Source: an uncultured Allomuricauda sp. | Lineage (GTDB): Bacteria; Bacteroidota; Bacteroidia; Flavobacteriales; Flavobacteriaceae | Length of the DNA: 32,762 bases | NCBI RefSeq assembly: GCF_937884665.1 | Contig: NZ_CAKZYF010000180.1 | Location: 1 to 32,762 of the forward strand | Reading direction: 5' to 3' | Shown here: positions 16,629 through 25,537 of the stretch, piece by piece | How the letters are laid out: the number at the start of each line of letters is the position of its first letter | Position numbering within the stretch: position 1 is the first letter of the stretch | Program-made: the position numbers and the translations under genes | Notes under the pieces: generated by a model | Database searches by the model: none | Told to the model about the DNA's origin: nothing | The model's input: the letters and a program-made list of their open reading frames with translations, nothing else

Positions 16629-16786
16629 ATTAGTTGTAAAGTTAAACAATGTTGATGGTTTTACCACCAATGGTTTTTGATTTACCTCACCAGTTGGTCG
16701 GGGTTATCTTAGAAACCCTTCATTTCGAAATATCAGCTTTCGCCTCTCAAAGGGAATGATTACTTTCACCGTTCCAATCGCGATAT

Positions 16787-17446
16787 ATGATCAACGCATC
16801 CAATATTCGAAAATCATTTGGTTCCCTAGAGGTTCTCAAAGGTGTGGATTTATCAGTTGATTCCGGTGAGGTGGTTTCCATTGTTGGTGCATCGGGAGCG
16901 GGAAAGACCACTCTTTTGCAAATTTTGGGTACGCTGGACTTACCTTCCAATACGAGCGATAGCGCATTACATATAAATGACATTGATGTTACACAACTTT
17001 CGGAAAAGGAGCTGGCCCGTTTTCGCAATGCCCAAATCGGTTTTATTTTTCAATTCCATCAATTACTTCCTGAATTTACGGCATTGGAAAATGTTTGTAT
17101 CCCTGCATTCATCAAAAGAACAGCAAAGAAGGAAGCGGAGGACCGTGCGAGACAGCTCTTGGACTTTTTGGGATTATCGGAAAGATATGATCACAAACAA
17201 AATGCACTTTCTGGAGGAGAACAGCAGCGCGTGGCGGTAGCCAGGTCATTGATAAATAACCCTGCAGTGATTTTTGCGGACGAACCCAGTGGAAACTTGG
17301 ATTCAGAGAGCGCTGATAATCTGCACCGGTTGTTTTTTAAACTCAGAGAGGAGTTCGGACAAACTTTTGTTTTGGTGACCCATAATATGGAATTGGCAGA
17401 TATGGCCGATAGAAAACTGACCATGATTGATGGAATGATAGGCTAA
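16787..17446 (+). CDS. lolD: ABC transporter ATPase, LolD-type
   Basis: The 219-residue ATPase has Walker A GASGAGKT (34-41), Q-loop Q89, signature LSGGEQQR (141-148), Walker B VIFADEP (161-167) and H-loop H199. SGNLDSESA after Walker B and [16 protein letters not shown] are typical of the MacB/LolD class, which drives release of lipoproteins from the inner membrane or export of substrates. It is encoded away from its membrane subunit (LolC/E), as is usual in Bacteroidota. The gene overlaps the next one by one base (TAATG), so it is cotranslated with a CPBP membrane protease. Confidence 0.87.
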   Translation: MINASNIRKSFGSLEVLKGVDLSVDSGEVVSIVGASGAGKTTLLQILGTLDLPSNTSDSALHINDIDVTQLSEKELARFRNAQIGFIFQFHQLLPEFTALENVCIPAFIKRTAKKEAEDRARQLLDFLGLSERYDHKQNALSGGEQQRVAVARSLINNPAVIFADEPSGNLDSESADNLHRLFFKLREEFGQTFVLVTHNMELADMADRKLTMIDGMIG

Positions 17447-18006
17447 TGAGATTGTTGAAAAAAGTATGGAGATTTTTAAAAAATCCCATTTACCAACAGT
17501 ATAGCTACCCAAAAAAATTAAGATGGAAGGTTTTTAAAAATCTGTTATGCCTCGATTTGTTACTAGCGATAACCTTAGCCATACTAACAAGACTGCTATT
17601 GGCAATATTCGATATAGAAATAGGAAACAATAGACTAACTAAAATCGAAGAATTGTACAGCCCCTTAATGTTTGTTTTCATTATTGTAGTTTTTGCGCCC
17701 ATACTAGAGGAGTTGCTCTTTCGATGGCCCTTAGTGTTTTTGAAAAAATCAAGCTATTTTTCAATGGCACTCTATGCCTCTATCTTTTTTTTTGGGATAG
17801 CACACATTATTAATTATGAGAACTTTCAAAAGAATTTGTGGATTTCTTTATTACTTGTGCTACCACAATCCATCGGTGGTGTATTTCTAAGTTTTATCAG
17901 GGTTAGAATGGGAATAGTATATTCTATTTTGTTTCACGCAACTTTTAACGGAATACTCACAATTCCCTCAGTATTTCTTAAATCTTTAAAATCACTCATC
18001 TCTTGA
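17446..18006 (+). CDS. CPBP family intramembrane glutamic protease
   Basis: The 186-residue membrane protein has hydrophobic segments at about 31-55, 72-90, 104-122, 131-151 and 155-178. The CPBP (Abi/CAAX protease) motifs are present: EELLFR with the glutamate pair E88-E89 and R93, FFGIAH with H120, and HATFN with H164 and N168. These residues form the active site of Rce1-like proteases. The substrate is unknown; in bacteria such proteins process prenylated or membrane peptides, or handle bacteriocins. Translational coupling to LolD on one side and to the TIGR02757 gene on the other (4-base overlap) indicates a shared transcript. Confidence 0.82.
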   Translation: MRLLKKVWRFLKNPIYQQYSYPKKLRWKVFKNLLCLDLLLAITLAILTRLLLAIFDIEIGNNRLTKIEELYSPLMFVFIIVVFAPILEELLFRWPLVFLKKSSYFSMALYASIFFFGIAHIINYENFQKNLWISLLLVLPQSIGGVFLSFIRVRMGIVYSILFHATFNGILTIPSVFLKSLKSLIS

Positions 18007-18767
18007 ACCAAGCTGAACTGAAAGAATTTCTGGATGAAAAAGCTGCGTTCTATGAGAATTCCCGTTTTCTGGAGGACGACCCCATTCAAATTCCCCATCG
18101 CTTTTCGAAAAAAGAGGATATTGAAATCAGCGCATTCCTAACAGCCACTATTGCCTGGGGAAATCGAAAAAGCATCATAAACAATGCCTTCAGAATGATG
18201 GAGCTTATGGACCATACCCCTTACGATTTTGTGATGAACCACAGCGAATCGGACTTAGGTACTTTGGAAGCTTTTGTGCATCGTACCTTTAATGGGGAAG
18301 ACTTCCAATTTTTTGTAGGCGGTCTTAAACAGCTATACCTAAACTATGGGGATATGGAAGCAATTTTCCGGGCACATCAGCAACCAAAATCACTACAGCA
18401 AGCTATATCTGAGTTCAAGAAAGTATTTTTTATTCCAAAACATCTGAAGCGCACTGAAAAGCACGTATCCGATCCGTTAAAAGGATCTGCTGCCAAGCGT
18501 ATCAACATGTTTCTGAGATGGATGGTTCGCGATGGGAAAGCTGGGGTGGACTTCGGACTTTGGCGCTCGTTGCATCCAAGCCAATTATCCTGCCCGCTGG
18601 ACGTACATTCCGGAAATGTGGCCCGCAAACTAAAACTCCTAAAGCGTAAACAAAATGATGCCAAGGCAGTTGCGGAACTTGATAGGAAACTAAAAAAGCT
18701 GGACCCTAAGGATCCCGTAAAATATGATTTCGCCCTTTTTGGTCTTGGCGTATTTGAAAAATTCTAA
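18003..18767 (+). CDS. TIGR02757 (DUF2400) family protein
   Basis: The 254-residue protein belongs to a Bacteroidota/Chlorobi-conserved family (TIGR02757) of unknown function; IPHRFSKKEDIEISAFLTAT, ATIAWGNRKSII, FRAH, GSAAKRINMFLRWMVR and DVHSGNVARKL are its conserved blocks. The last two resemble helix-hairpin-helix glycosylase-like layouts, so a nucleic-acid role is possible but unproved. It must start with TTG at 18003, inside a TTGA overlap with the CPBP stop codon; this gives MNQAELKEFLDEK, the expected N-terminus. It meets the Gfo/Idh gene tail-to-tail with only 11 bp between stops. Confidence 0.86.
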   Translation: MNQAELKEFLDEKAAFYENSRFLEDDPIQIPHRFSKKEDIEISAFLTATIAWGNRKSIINNAFRMMELMDHTPYDFVMNHSESDLGTLEAFVHRTFNGEDFQFFVGGLKQLYLNYGDMEAIFRAHQQPKSLQQAISEFKKVFFIPKHLKRTEKHVSDPLKGSAAKRINMFLRWMVRDGKAGVDFGLWRSLHPSQLSCPLDVHSGNVARKLKLLKRKQNDAKAVAELDRKLKKLDPKDPVKYDFALFGLGVFEKF

Positions 18768-18778
18768 AAATTTTTCAC

Positions 18779-19915
18779 CTAACCTCCAAAACCATAATTT
18801 TCTTCGAAAGAAAGTGGTATTTTTTTTCCATTTTGGACAATTGATTTGTAAACGGCTTCTATAATCATCATGTCCCGCTTGCCCATTTCACCTGGTGCCA
18901 GATTTGGTGAATCATATAAAATATGTTTGGCAAAATCATCCATTTGTAATTTTTGTTGACTTTCCTGTTCAAAATTAAGTTCTCCTTGGGAAGTTCTTCC
19001 TCCCAAGGGAATATAGGTATTGGCCGGATCCAACTCAAACCATCCCCTATCACAGGAAGCAAACAGGCGGTTGGCACGTACGTTATGGGAAGTCATCATA
19101 TTGCCAACAGCTCCACTTTTAAATTCAAATTGCGCAGTTATGGTCTCGTCGGTCTCCTTAAAATATTCAGGGCGTGTACTAAATTCTTGGGCAGAAACCG
19201 AAATAGGATTTTCCCCAGTACCGTATATCAAGCTTTGAATGGCATAGACCCCCATATTCACGAGGGCGCCTCCGCCCGAGAGCTTTCGATTTAGGCGCCA
19301 TTGGTTTGGGTTGGATGTGGAGCGATACGCTGCATCTGCATAAATGTAATTTATGTTCCCAAATGTTTTCTCTTTGGCATACCTTTTTACCTCCTGGGTA
19401 TACGGTTCAGAATGTAACCTATACCCCATTCCCAATTTTACCCCGGCCTCTTGACATGCCCTGATAATAGCATCGCATTCGGCGACGTTCATCGCCATGG
19501 GTTTTTCGCAAATGACATGTTTCCCAGCTCTTGCGGCCCTGATTGAAAAATCGGCATGCATGCTATTGGGAAGTACAACATAGACAACATCAATTTTTTC
19601 ATTGTTTTTTATCTTGTCAAAATTGGTATAGTTGTAAATACTATCCTCGGAAATACCATAGGTATTGGCCCACTTCTTCGCCTTAGCTGGCGTTCCCGTA
19701 ACAACTCCGGCCAAGTAACAGTGTTCGGTGTCCTGTAAAGCTGGAGCCAGTTGATAGGTACTGTAGCTTCCAAGCCCCACCAGGGCTATTCCCAATCTTT
19801 TCTTTTGAAGTGGACCTGCTGTCACGCAATTTACGGGTAGGGATGCTGCGACAGCCACCCCTCCCAATCCCTTGGTCAATTTTGTATTGAAATTCCTCCT
19901 GGATATTGGTTTCAT
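18779..19915 (-). CDS. Tat-exported Gfo/Idh/MocA family oxidoreductase
   Basis: The 378-residue protein starts with MKPISRRNFNTKL, a twin-arginine signal (SRRNF) followed by a hydrophobic stretch GLGGVAVAASLPV, so it is probably exported folded with its cofactor. The NAD(P) site is IALVGLGSYS; the EKP motif (HVICEKPMAMN) carries the family lysine. C-terminal beta-sheet segments (GGGALVNMGVYAIQ, FEFKSGAVGNMMTSHN) match glucose-fructose oxidoreductase-like members. It would act on sugars in the periplasm. An upstream TTG at 19960 adds 15 residues that would bury the Tat signal; the ATG at 19915 is better. No sugar catabolic partner genes are nearby, so the substrate is unknown. Confidence 0.88.
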   Translation of the reverse strand: MKPISRRNFNTKLTKGLGGVAVAASLPVNCVTAGPLQKKRLGIALVGLGSYSTYQLAPALQDTEHCYLAGVVTGTPAKAKKWANTYGISEDSIYNYTNFDKIKNNEKIDVVYVVLPNSMHADFSIRAARAGKHVICEKPMAMNVAECDAIIRACQEAGVKLGMGYRLHSEPYTQEVKRYAKEKTFGNINYIYADAAYRSTSNPNQWRLNRKLSGGGALVNMGVYAIQSLIYGTGENPISVSAQEFSTRPEYFKETDETITAQFEFKSGAVGNMMTSHNVRANRLFASCDRGWFELDPANTYIPLGGRTSQGELNFEQESQQKLQMDDFAKHILYDSPNLAPGEMGKRDMMIIEAVYKSIVQNGKKIPLSFEENYGFGG

Positions 19916-20057
19916 GCCGTTGATTTTTTGAAGTGTTCTTCTAAAAGTACATTGAAACACATGTATTTTAATCTGAAAACCAATTATTTATAAAAATTAT
20001 AACAAAAAACAAAAGTCCATCAAAATAGCTACATTTAGGAAAACTAATGAAACCTAA

Positions 20058-21545
20058 ATGAAAAGAATCCTTATTATTTTTTGCGCCTTACTTTGCGCTG
20101 GACCAGTATCATCACAAAACAGAAAATTACCTATTGATACCACTGTGACCACGCAACATAACGTAACTGTCAATGGCACATCATTCAATTATACCGCAAC
20201 TACTGGAACACAGCCGGTATGGGATGAAATGGGAAAACCTATCGCTTCCCTACATTACACCTATTACACGCGTAACGGCGTTAAAAATCGGGCAGAGCGT
20301 CCTCTTTTAATTTCCTTTAATGGTGGACCTGGTTCCGGTTCTGTTTGGATGCATTTGGCGTACACAGGTCCGAGAGTATTGAAAATTGATGACGAAGGAT
20401 ATCCCATCCAACCATATGGAGTAAAACAAAATCCCTTTTCAGTTCTGGATGTAACTGATATCGTTTACGTAAATCCAGCAAACACCGGGTATTCCAGGAC
20501 AATACCGGAAATGGGGGATGAAGTGGACCGTGATATGTTCTTTGGAATCAATGCGGATATCAAATATCTGGCAGATTGGCTGAATACCTTTGTCACGCGT
20601 AACAACCGTTGGCGGTCACCAAAATATATTATCGGGGAAAGCTACGGTGGTACACGCGTTATGGGCCTTTCGTTGGCCCTGCAAAATCAGCAATGGATGT
20701 ACTTGAACGGGGTCATCATGGTCTCACCCGCTGATTATAAGGTTATCCGTGTAGGGGGCCCCGTATCCAGTGCCTTGAACCTTCCTTATTACACGGCATC
20801 GGCATGGCACCACAAAGCACTTCCTCCCGCCCTGCAAAACAAGGATTTGTTGGAAGTTCTTCCAGAGTCTGAAGAATATACCATCAACACACTTATCCCA
20901 GCCCTTGCCAAAGGTGGCTTTATGGCAACCGCGGAACGAACCGAGGTAGCCAAAAAAATGGCGTACTACTCCGGATTGAAGGAAAAGGATATCCTGGACC
21001 ATAATTTGGTAGTTCCCACTCGGTTTTTTTGGAAAAATGTACTCAAGGATAAAGGAGGTTATACGGTCGGTCGCTTAGATAGTCGATATAAAGGCATAGA
21101 TAAACAACTATTTGGCGAACGACCGGATTACAATTCTGAAATTACTTCTTGGTTACATAGTTTTACACCTGCCATCAATTATTATTTACAGGAAGAATTA
21201 CAATTTAAAACAGATGTCAAATACAATATGTTCGGTCCAGTACGACCTTGGAACAATGAAGACGACAATACGAGGGACAACCTAAGACAGGCCATGGCAC
21301 AAAATCCTTATTTGAATGTACTGGTCCAATCAGGATACTATGATGGTGCCACCACGTATTTCAATGCCAAATACACCATGTGGCAAATTGACCCTAGTGG
21401 TAGGATGAAAGACCGTTTTGAATTCAAAGGATACCGTTCTGGGCACATGATGTATTTGAGACGGGAAGATCTCAAAAAGGCGAATGATGATCTAAGAGCT
21501 TTTATCGTCAGGACCATGACCGATGGAAAAAGTGCAAAATATTGA
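20058..21545 (+). CDS. Exported S10-family serine carboxypeptidase
   Basis: The 495-residue enzyme removes C-terminal residues from peptides and has a signal peptide (cut near VSSQ, residue 20). The S10 landmarks are FNGGPGSGS (88-96, oxyanion hole), GESYGG with nucleophile S195, D429 in QSGYYDGATTY and H463 in YRSGHMMY. Family members in Bacteroidota have this size. The gene is 6 bp upstream of the PD40 protein gene, so it is the first gene of a probable three-gene operon ending with a glycosyltransferase. The likely role is periplasmic or extracellular peptide scavenging. Confidence 0.92.
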   Translation: MKRILIIFCALLCAGPVSSQNRKLPIDTTVTTQHNVTVNGTSFNYTATTGTQPVWDEMGKPIASLHYTYYTRNGVKNRAERPLLISFNGGPGSGSVWMHLAYTGPRVLKIDDEGYPIQPYGVKQNPFSVLDVTDIVYVNPANTGYSRTIPEMGDEVDRDMFFGINADIKYLADWLNTFVTRNNRWRSPKYIIGESYGGTRVMGLSLALQNQQWMYLNGVIMVSPADYKVIRVGGPVSSALNLPYYTASAWHHKALPPALQNKDLLEVLPESEEYTINTLIPALAKGGFMATAERTEVAKKMAYYSGLKEKDILDHNLVVPTRFFWKNVLKDKGGYTVGRLDSRYKGIDKQLFGERPDYNSEITSWLHSFTPAINYYLQEELQFKTDVKYNMFGPVRPWNNEDDNTRDNLRQAMAQNPYLNVLVQSGYYDGATTYFNAKYTMWQIDPSGRMKDRFEFKGYRSGHMMYLRREDLKKANDDLRAFIVRTMTDGKSAKY

Positions 21546-21551
21546 GTTGAG

Positions 21552-22487
21552 ATGCGAAAAGGTTATTGTTTTCTGCTGGTATTTATATTAGTTGGCCTTC
21601 TTGTCCAAGGCAAAAAAAAAGTGATGGTCACTTCTGCATTTTCCATTTTGACCGAATTTGATAAAGTCCGGGATTTAACGATTAGTTCCTACGGAGACGA
21701 AGCTTATGTAACAATTCAATCCAATACGGAAGACAATTCCGGAATTTCAAAATTGCGAAAAGAAAATAGCGATTGGACGTTGGAGGTAGCGTCATTTTCA
21801 GGTACTTTCAAAGATTTGGAACCTTTTCTTTCGCCAGACGGTCTTCGTTTGTATTTCGTTTCCAATCGACCTCTGCAAGACAGTATACCGAAACCCAAGG
21901 ATTTTGATGTTTGGTATGTAGAGCGGACTGAAAAAAATGCACCTTGGGGAAAGCCCAAAAATCTTTTGGCCCCCGTCAATTCAGAGGCCAACGAGTTTTA
22001 TCCAGCACTAGCGAAGAACGGGAACCTATATTTTACGAGTGATAGGGAAGGTAGCATGGGAAAAGACGATATTTTCTTCAGTGAATGGACAGGCAAGATA
22101 TTCGGACCTCCAACCGCCTTGGATGAAAACATCAACTCTCCCGGTTTTGAATACCATGCCTACATTTCCCAAGACGAATCTTACCTTCTGTTCGGAGCAT
22201 ATCGAAGCGAAGATGGACTCCGTAGCGGGGATATCTATATGAGCCAAAAAGATGAATATGGAATGTGGTCCAAGGCAAGACCACTACCAACTTCTATCAA
22301 TTCAAAGCAAATGGATTATTGCCCTTTTGTGGATAAGGCCAATCAACAGCTCTATTTTACCAGTAGACGGGACTCTTTACCTGTCATGCCGATACCCTCC
22401 ATCAAAAAGTTGAAAACGTATTTGGACTCATACCAAAACGGGACAAGTAGGATTTATAAGGCCTACTTTTCCATCCCTGACCAATAA
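21552..22487 (+). CDS. Exported PD40/TolB-like beta-propeller protein
   Basis: The 311-residue protein begins with a signal peptide or anchor (CFLLVFILVGLLVQG) and contains PD40 (WD40-like) blades: FLSPDGLRLYFVSNRP, YPALAKNGNLYFTSDREG, YISQDESYLLFGAYRSEDG and CPFVDKANQQLYFTSRRD. These repeats form propellers that bind peptides or glycans. This protein lacks the OmpA domain that often accompanies PD40 in flavobacteria. It directly follows the S10 peptidase (6 bp), so a shared role on extracellular peptides is possible. No enzyme motif is visible; I would not name a function. Confidence 0.78.
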   Translation: MRKGYCFLLVFILVGLLVQGKKKVMVTSAFSILTEFDKVRDLTISSYGDEAYVTIQSNTEDNSGISKLRKENSDWTLEVASFSGTFKDLEPFLSPDGLRLYFVSNRPLQDSIPKPKDFDVWYVERTEKNAPWGKPKNLLAPVNSEANEFYPALAKNGNLYFTSDREGSMGKDDIFFSEWTGKIFGPPTALDENINSPGFEYHAYISQDESYLLFGAYRSEDGLRSGDIYMSQKDEYGMWSKARPLPTSINSKQMDYCPFVDKANQQLYFTSRRDSLPVMPIPSIKKLKTYLDSYQNGTSRIYKAYFSIPDQ

Positions 22488-22499
22488 CAAACCATTCGA

Positions 22500-23507
22500 A
22501 TGCAAAAGGGATTGGTCAGTATTTTGATTCCATTCAAGGATACAGAGGATTTTCTAGAGGAATGTTTGGATTCAATTTTAGCGCAAACGTATTTGGATTG
22601 GGAGGTAATCGCGGTGGATGATCACTCAGAGGACGAAAGCTATGGAATTGTTTCACAGTACGCCCAAAAAGATACCAGAATCCACCTGATGCGCAATCTA
22701 GGTAAGGGCATCATCCCGGCACTTCAGCTGGGATACAAAAATGCGAAAGGAAACTTTATAACCCGTATGGATTCTGATGATATCATGATGCCGCATCGTT
22801 TGGAAAAAATGAGGGCTTCCCTTCAAAAAAAAGGTCGAGGTCATTTATCCGTGGGCTTGGTGAACTATTTTTCGGACCGAGGTATAAGCAATGGGTATTT
22901 TAAATACGAAAACTGGTTGAACCGATTGACACGGACAGGTTCCAATTTTAGTGAAATTTATAAAGAATGTGTTATACCATCTCCCTGCTGGATGGCATTC
23001 CGTGAAGATTTCGAAGCATGTGGTGGGTTTCTTTCCGAACGCTATCCGGAGGACTACGATTTAAGCTTTCGATTTTATGAGCACAAAATGAAAATCATTC
23101 CTTGCAATGAGGTCTTGCTCAAATGGCGAGACTACGACCACCGCACCTCAAGAACCCACAAGCATTACGCACAAAATTACTTTTTGGATATCAAAACCCA
23201 TTATTTTCTAAAATTGGACCGCGATGCAGAACGACCTTTGGTTATTTGGGGAGCTGGTTTTAAAGGAAAGACCATCGCAAAAAAACTCATTGCTGCTAAT
23301 ATTGATTTTACCTGGTTGTGTGATAACCCAAGAAAAATTGACAAAAAAATCTACGATCAACGCTTGCTTCATTTTTCCCAGCTCGCGACACTGGAAAATC
23401 CGCAAAGCATTATCACTGTGGCCAATGAGGAAGACCAGACGGAAATCGAAAACTACCTATTGAAACTAAGGCAAGTACCGATGAAAGACTACTTCTTTTT
23501 TTGCTGA
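22500..23507 (+). CDS. Family 2 glycosyltransferase with C-terminal nucleotide-binding-like domain
   Basis: The N-terminal GT-A domain (about 1-230) begins VSILIPFKDTEDFLEECLDS and has the VIAVDDHSEDES turn and the DSDD metal site (91-94, in FITRMDSDDIMMP). The acceptor-side segment GGFLSERYPEDYDLSFR carries the ED motif. From residue 241 a second domain has VIWGAGFKGKTIAKKL, a GxGxxG Rossmann-type loop, and ends in a Cys. Such a tail is seen on some bacterial glycosyltransferases, but its role is unknown to me. It transfers a sugar, probably to a surface glycan; donor and acceptor cannot be read. It starts 12 bp after the PD40 stop. Confidence 0.85.
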   Translation: MQKGLVSILIPFKDTEDFLEECLDSILAQTYLDWEVIAVDDHSEDESYGIVSQYAQKDTRIHLMRNLGKGIIPALQLGYKNAKGNFITRMDSDDIMMPHRLEKMRASLQKKGRGHLSVGLVNYFSDRGISNGYFKYENWLNRLTRTGSNFSEIYKECVIPSPCWMAFREDFEACGGFLSERYPEDYDLSFRFYEHKMKIIPCNEVLLKWRDYDHRTSRTHKHYAQNYFLDIKTHYFLKLDRDAERPLVIWGAGFKGKTIAKKLIAANIDFTWLCDNPRKIDKKIYDQRLLHFSQLATLENPQSIITVANEEDQTEIENYLLKLRQVPMKDYFFFC

Positions 23508-23584
23508 CCATTTATTGAAAACCCCCTAATCGAATTACCAAAGTCTTAACAACAAATCCCACCGAACCAATTTATTTTAATCAA

Positions 23585-23592
23585 TATATTTG
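23585..23592 (+). promoter_or_regulatory. Candidate -7 promoter box for the BatA-domain gene
   Basis: TATATTTG fits TAnnTTTG and lies 16 bases before the ATG at 23609, implying a leader of about ten bases. No -33 TTG at the right distance was found. Confidence 0.35.
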
Positions 23593-23608
23593 TTCAACCC
23601 TTTTAGGA

Positions 23609-25537
23609 ATGCAATTAAAACATCCAGAAATTCTTTGGGCGCTTCTTTTACTCATCATCCCAATAATTATACACTTTTTCCAGTTAAGAAGGTTTAAGAG
23701 AACCCCATTTACCAATGTGGCCATGCTCCAGAAAGTGGTTATGGAATCGCGCAAAAGCAATACGCTCAAAAAATGGTTGCTACTTCTTACCCGGTTATTG
23801 TTGTTAACTGCATTCATCATAGCGTTTGCGCAACCCTACACGGCGAAAACCAATGCCTTGAAAAAAAGGGAGAACGTAATCTTTTTGGACAATTCCTTTA
23901 GCATGCAAGCCAAAACCAATGGTCTCAGTTTAATGGAAAAAGCCGTGCAAGAGTTATTGAAACATATAGATAAGGACGAGACCATAAGTCTTTTCACCAA
24001 TACAAACACTTTTAAGGACGTGGCTATTGAAGACATACAAAATCGTCTTCTGGAACTCCAATTTTCCCATCAACAACTGAATTTGAAGGATGTAAAGCTA
24101 AAAGCCAGTACACTTTTTTCTTCAAACCCAGAATCACAAAAGAATCTTATTGTGATATCCGATTTTCAGAATCGAATGACGGGTACCGAACAGGACTCTA
24201 CCCAATTGGTTACCTCTTACATGGTACCCATGCGCGCAAACGACCTATCGAATGTATCAATCGATTCCGTTTTTATTGAAGATACCGGAATGGAACAACT
24301 TGGGCTACAGGTTTTCTTGCGAGGTACCAACGTAAGTGAGCCCGTACCTGTTTCTTTGTTCAATGGAGATACCTTGATTGCAAAGTCAGCGGCAAATTTT
24401 GAAGAAAGTTTGAGCACAACACTGAATTTCAGCATTCCCAACAATCAGTCCATTACCGGCCAACTGGAACTTACCGATAGCGGTCTTGGCTATGATAATG
24501 TGTTTTTCTTTACACTTAATGAACGACCCAAACTTAAAATACTCAGTATTTCTGAAACCCTGGATACGGACCAATATTTAACACGTTTGTTTACGCAGGA
24601 CGAGTTCGAGCTGTCCCAATTTCAGCTCAGCACGCTGGATTATTCTTTAATCGACAATCAAAATGTTGTGGTTTTGGATAATCTAAACAGCATCCCAACC
24701 GGTTTGGAACGTATTCTTACCACCTTTAAAGATAATGGGGGAAGCCTTGTTGTCATTCCTTCTCCAGAGATTGAGCTCAATTCATACAACGCGTTCTTGT
24801 CCAACTTTTTCAACTCCCGTTTTTATCAAGTACAGACCTCCGAGAAAAAAATTACCAGCATATCGTATGACCATCCTCTGTACCGAAATGTTTTTGAAAA
24901 CCAAGTCGAAAATTTTGAGTATCCCAGTACGAAACAGTATTACCAACTGACTTCAGGAGCTCCAAAGATTTTGTCCTTAGAGGGCAACGATGCCTTTTTA
25001 GTTGGACTTGATGGTTTTTATTTGTTCACATCATCCCTATTGCCCGATTTCTGCAATTTTAAAAGCTCATCTTTAATTGTCCCAACCTTTTACAATATGG
25101 CACTCTCGGGCTTACAAACCCCTGAACGCTATCAAATCCTAGGTAAAACGAGTACGATAGATTTACCGGTAGTTTTAGGAAATGAAGAGATTCTCAATGT
25201 GGGAAATTCAAGAGAACAGTTTATTCCATTGCAACAGACCTTCCCTAACAAAGTTCGATTGACTTTCAATGAAAACCCAAAGACAGCGGGTATTTACGAG
25301 GTGTCGAACAGCGAAGACGGTATAACGAATATCAGCTTTAACTATCCTAGAAATGAAAGCCAGTTGAGCTTTACAGAGTTTGATGATTTGCCCAACACGA
25401 CAATTAAGGAATCCGTTGGCTCTTTATTTCAACTTCTTGCCGAGGAGGCAAGTGTTACTCCTTATTGGAAATGGTTTGTTATTTTAGCGTTGCTGCTCGC
25501 ATTAGTGGAGGTAATCATCCAAAAATTTGTTACATGA
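23609..25537 (+). CDS. BatA-domain / von Willebrand factor A membrane protein
   Basis: The 642-residue protein starts with the BatA N-terminal domain: PEILWALLLLIIPIIIHFFQ, then the basic loop LRRFKRTPFTNVAML and a second membrane helix (about 56-75). A VWA fold follows with the metal-site DNSFS (94-98, DxSxS). Its second half is a glutamine amidotransferase-like or soluble region without catalytic residues. It ends with one membrane helix (WFVILALLLALVEVII). The topology is large domain periplasmic. In Bacteroidota such proteins are scaffold-like and found outside classical bat operons. Its stop overlaps the ATG of the dihydroorotase-like gene (ATGA). Confidence 0.85.
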   Translation: MQLKHPEILWALLLLIIPIIIHFFQLRRFKRTPFTNVAMLQKVVMESRKSNTLKKWLLLLTRLLLLTAFIIAFAQPYTAKTNALKKRENVIFLDNSFSMQAKTNGLSLMEKAVQELLKHIDKDETISLFTNTNTFKDVAIEDIQNRLLELQFSHQQLNLKDVKLKASTLFSSNPESQKNLIVISDFQNRMTGTEQDSTQLVTSYMVPMRANDLSNVSIDSVFIEDTGMEQLGLQVFLRGTNVSEPVPVSLFNGDTLIAKSAANFEESLSTTLNFSIPNNQSITGQLELTDSGLGYDNVFFFTLNERPKLKILSISETLDTDQYLTRLFTQDEFELSQFQLSTLDYSLIDNQNVVVLDNLNSIPTGLERILTTFKDNGGSLVVIPSPEIELNSYNAFLSNFFNSRFYQVQTSEKKITSISYDHPLYRNVFENQVENFEYPSTKQYYQLTSGAPKILSLEGNDAFLVGLDGFYLFTSSLLPDFCNFKSSSLIVPTFYNMALSGLQTPERYQILGKTSTIDLPVVLGNEEILNVGNSREQFIPLQQTFPNKVRLTFNENPKTAGIYEVSNSEDGITNISFNYPRNESQLSFTEFDDLPNTTIKESVGSLFQLLAEEASVTPYWKWFVILALLLALVEVIIQKFVT

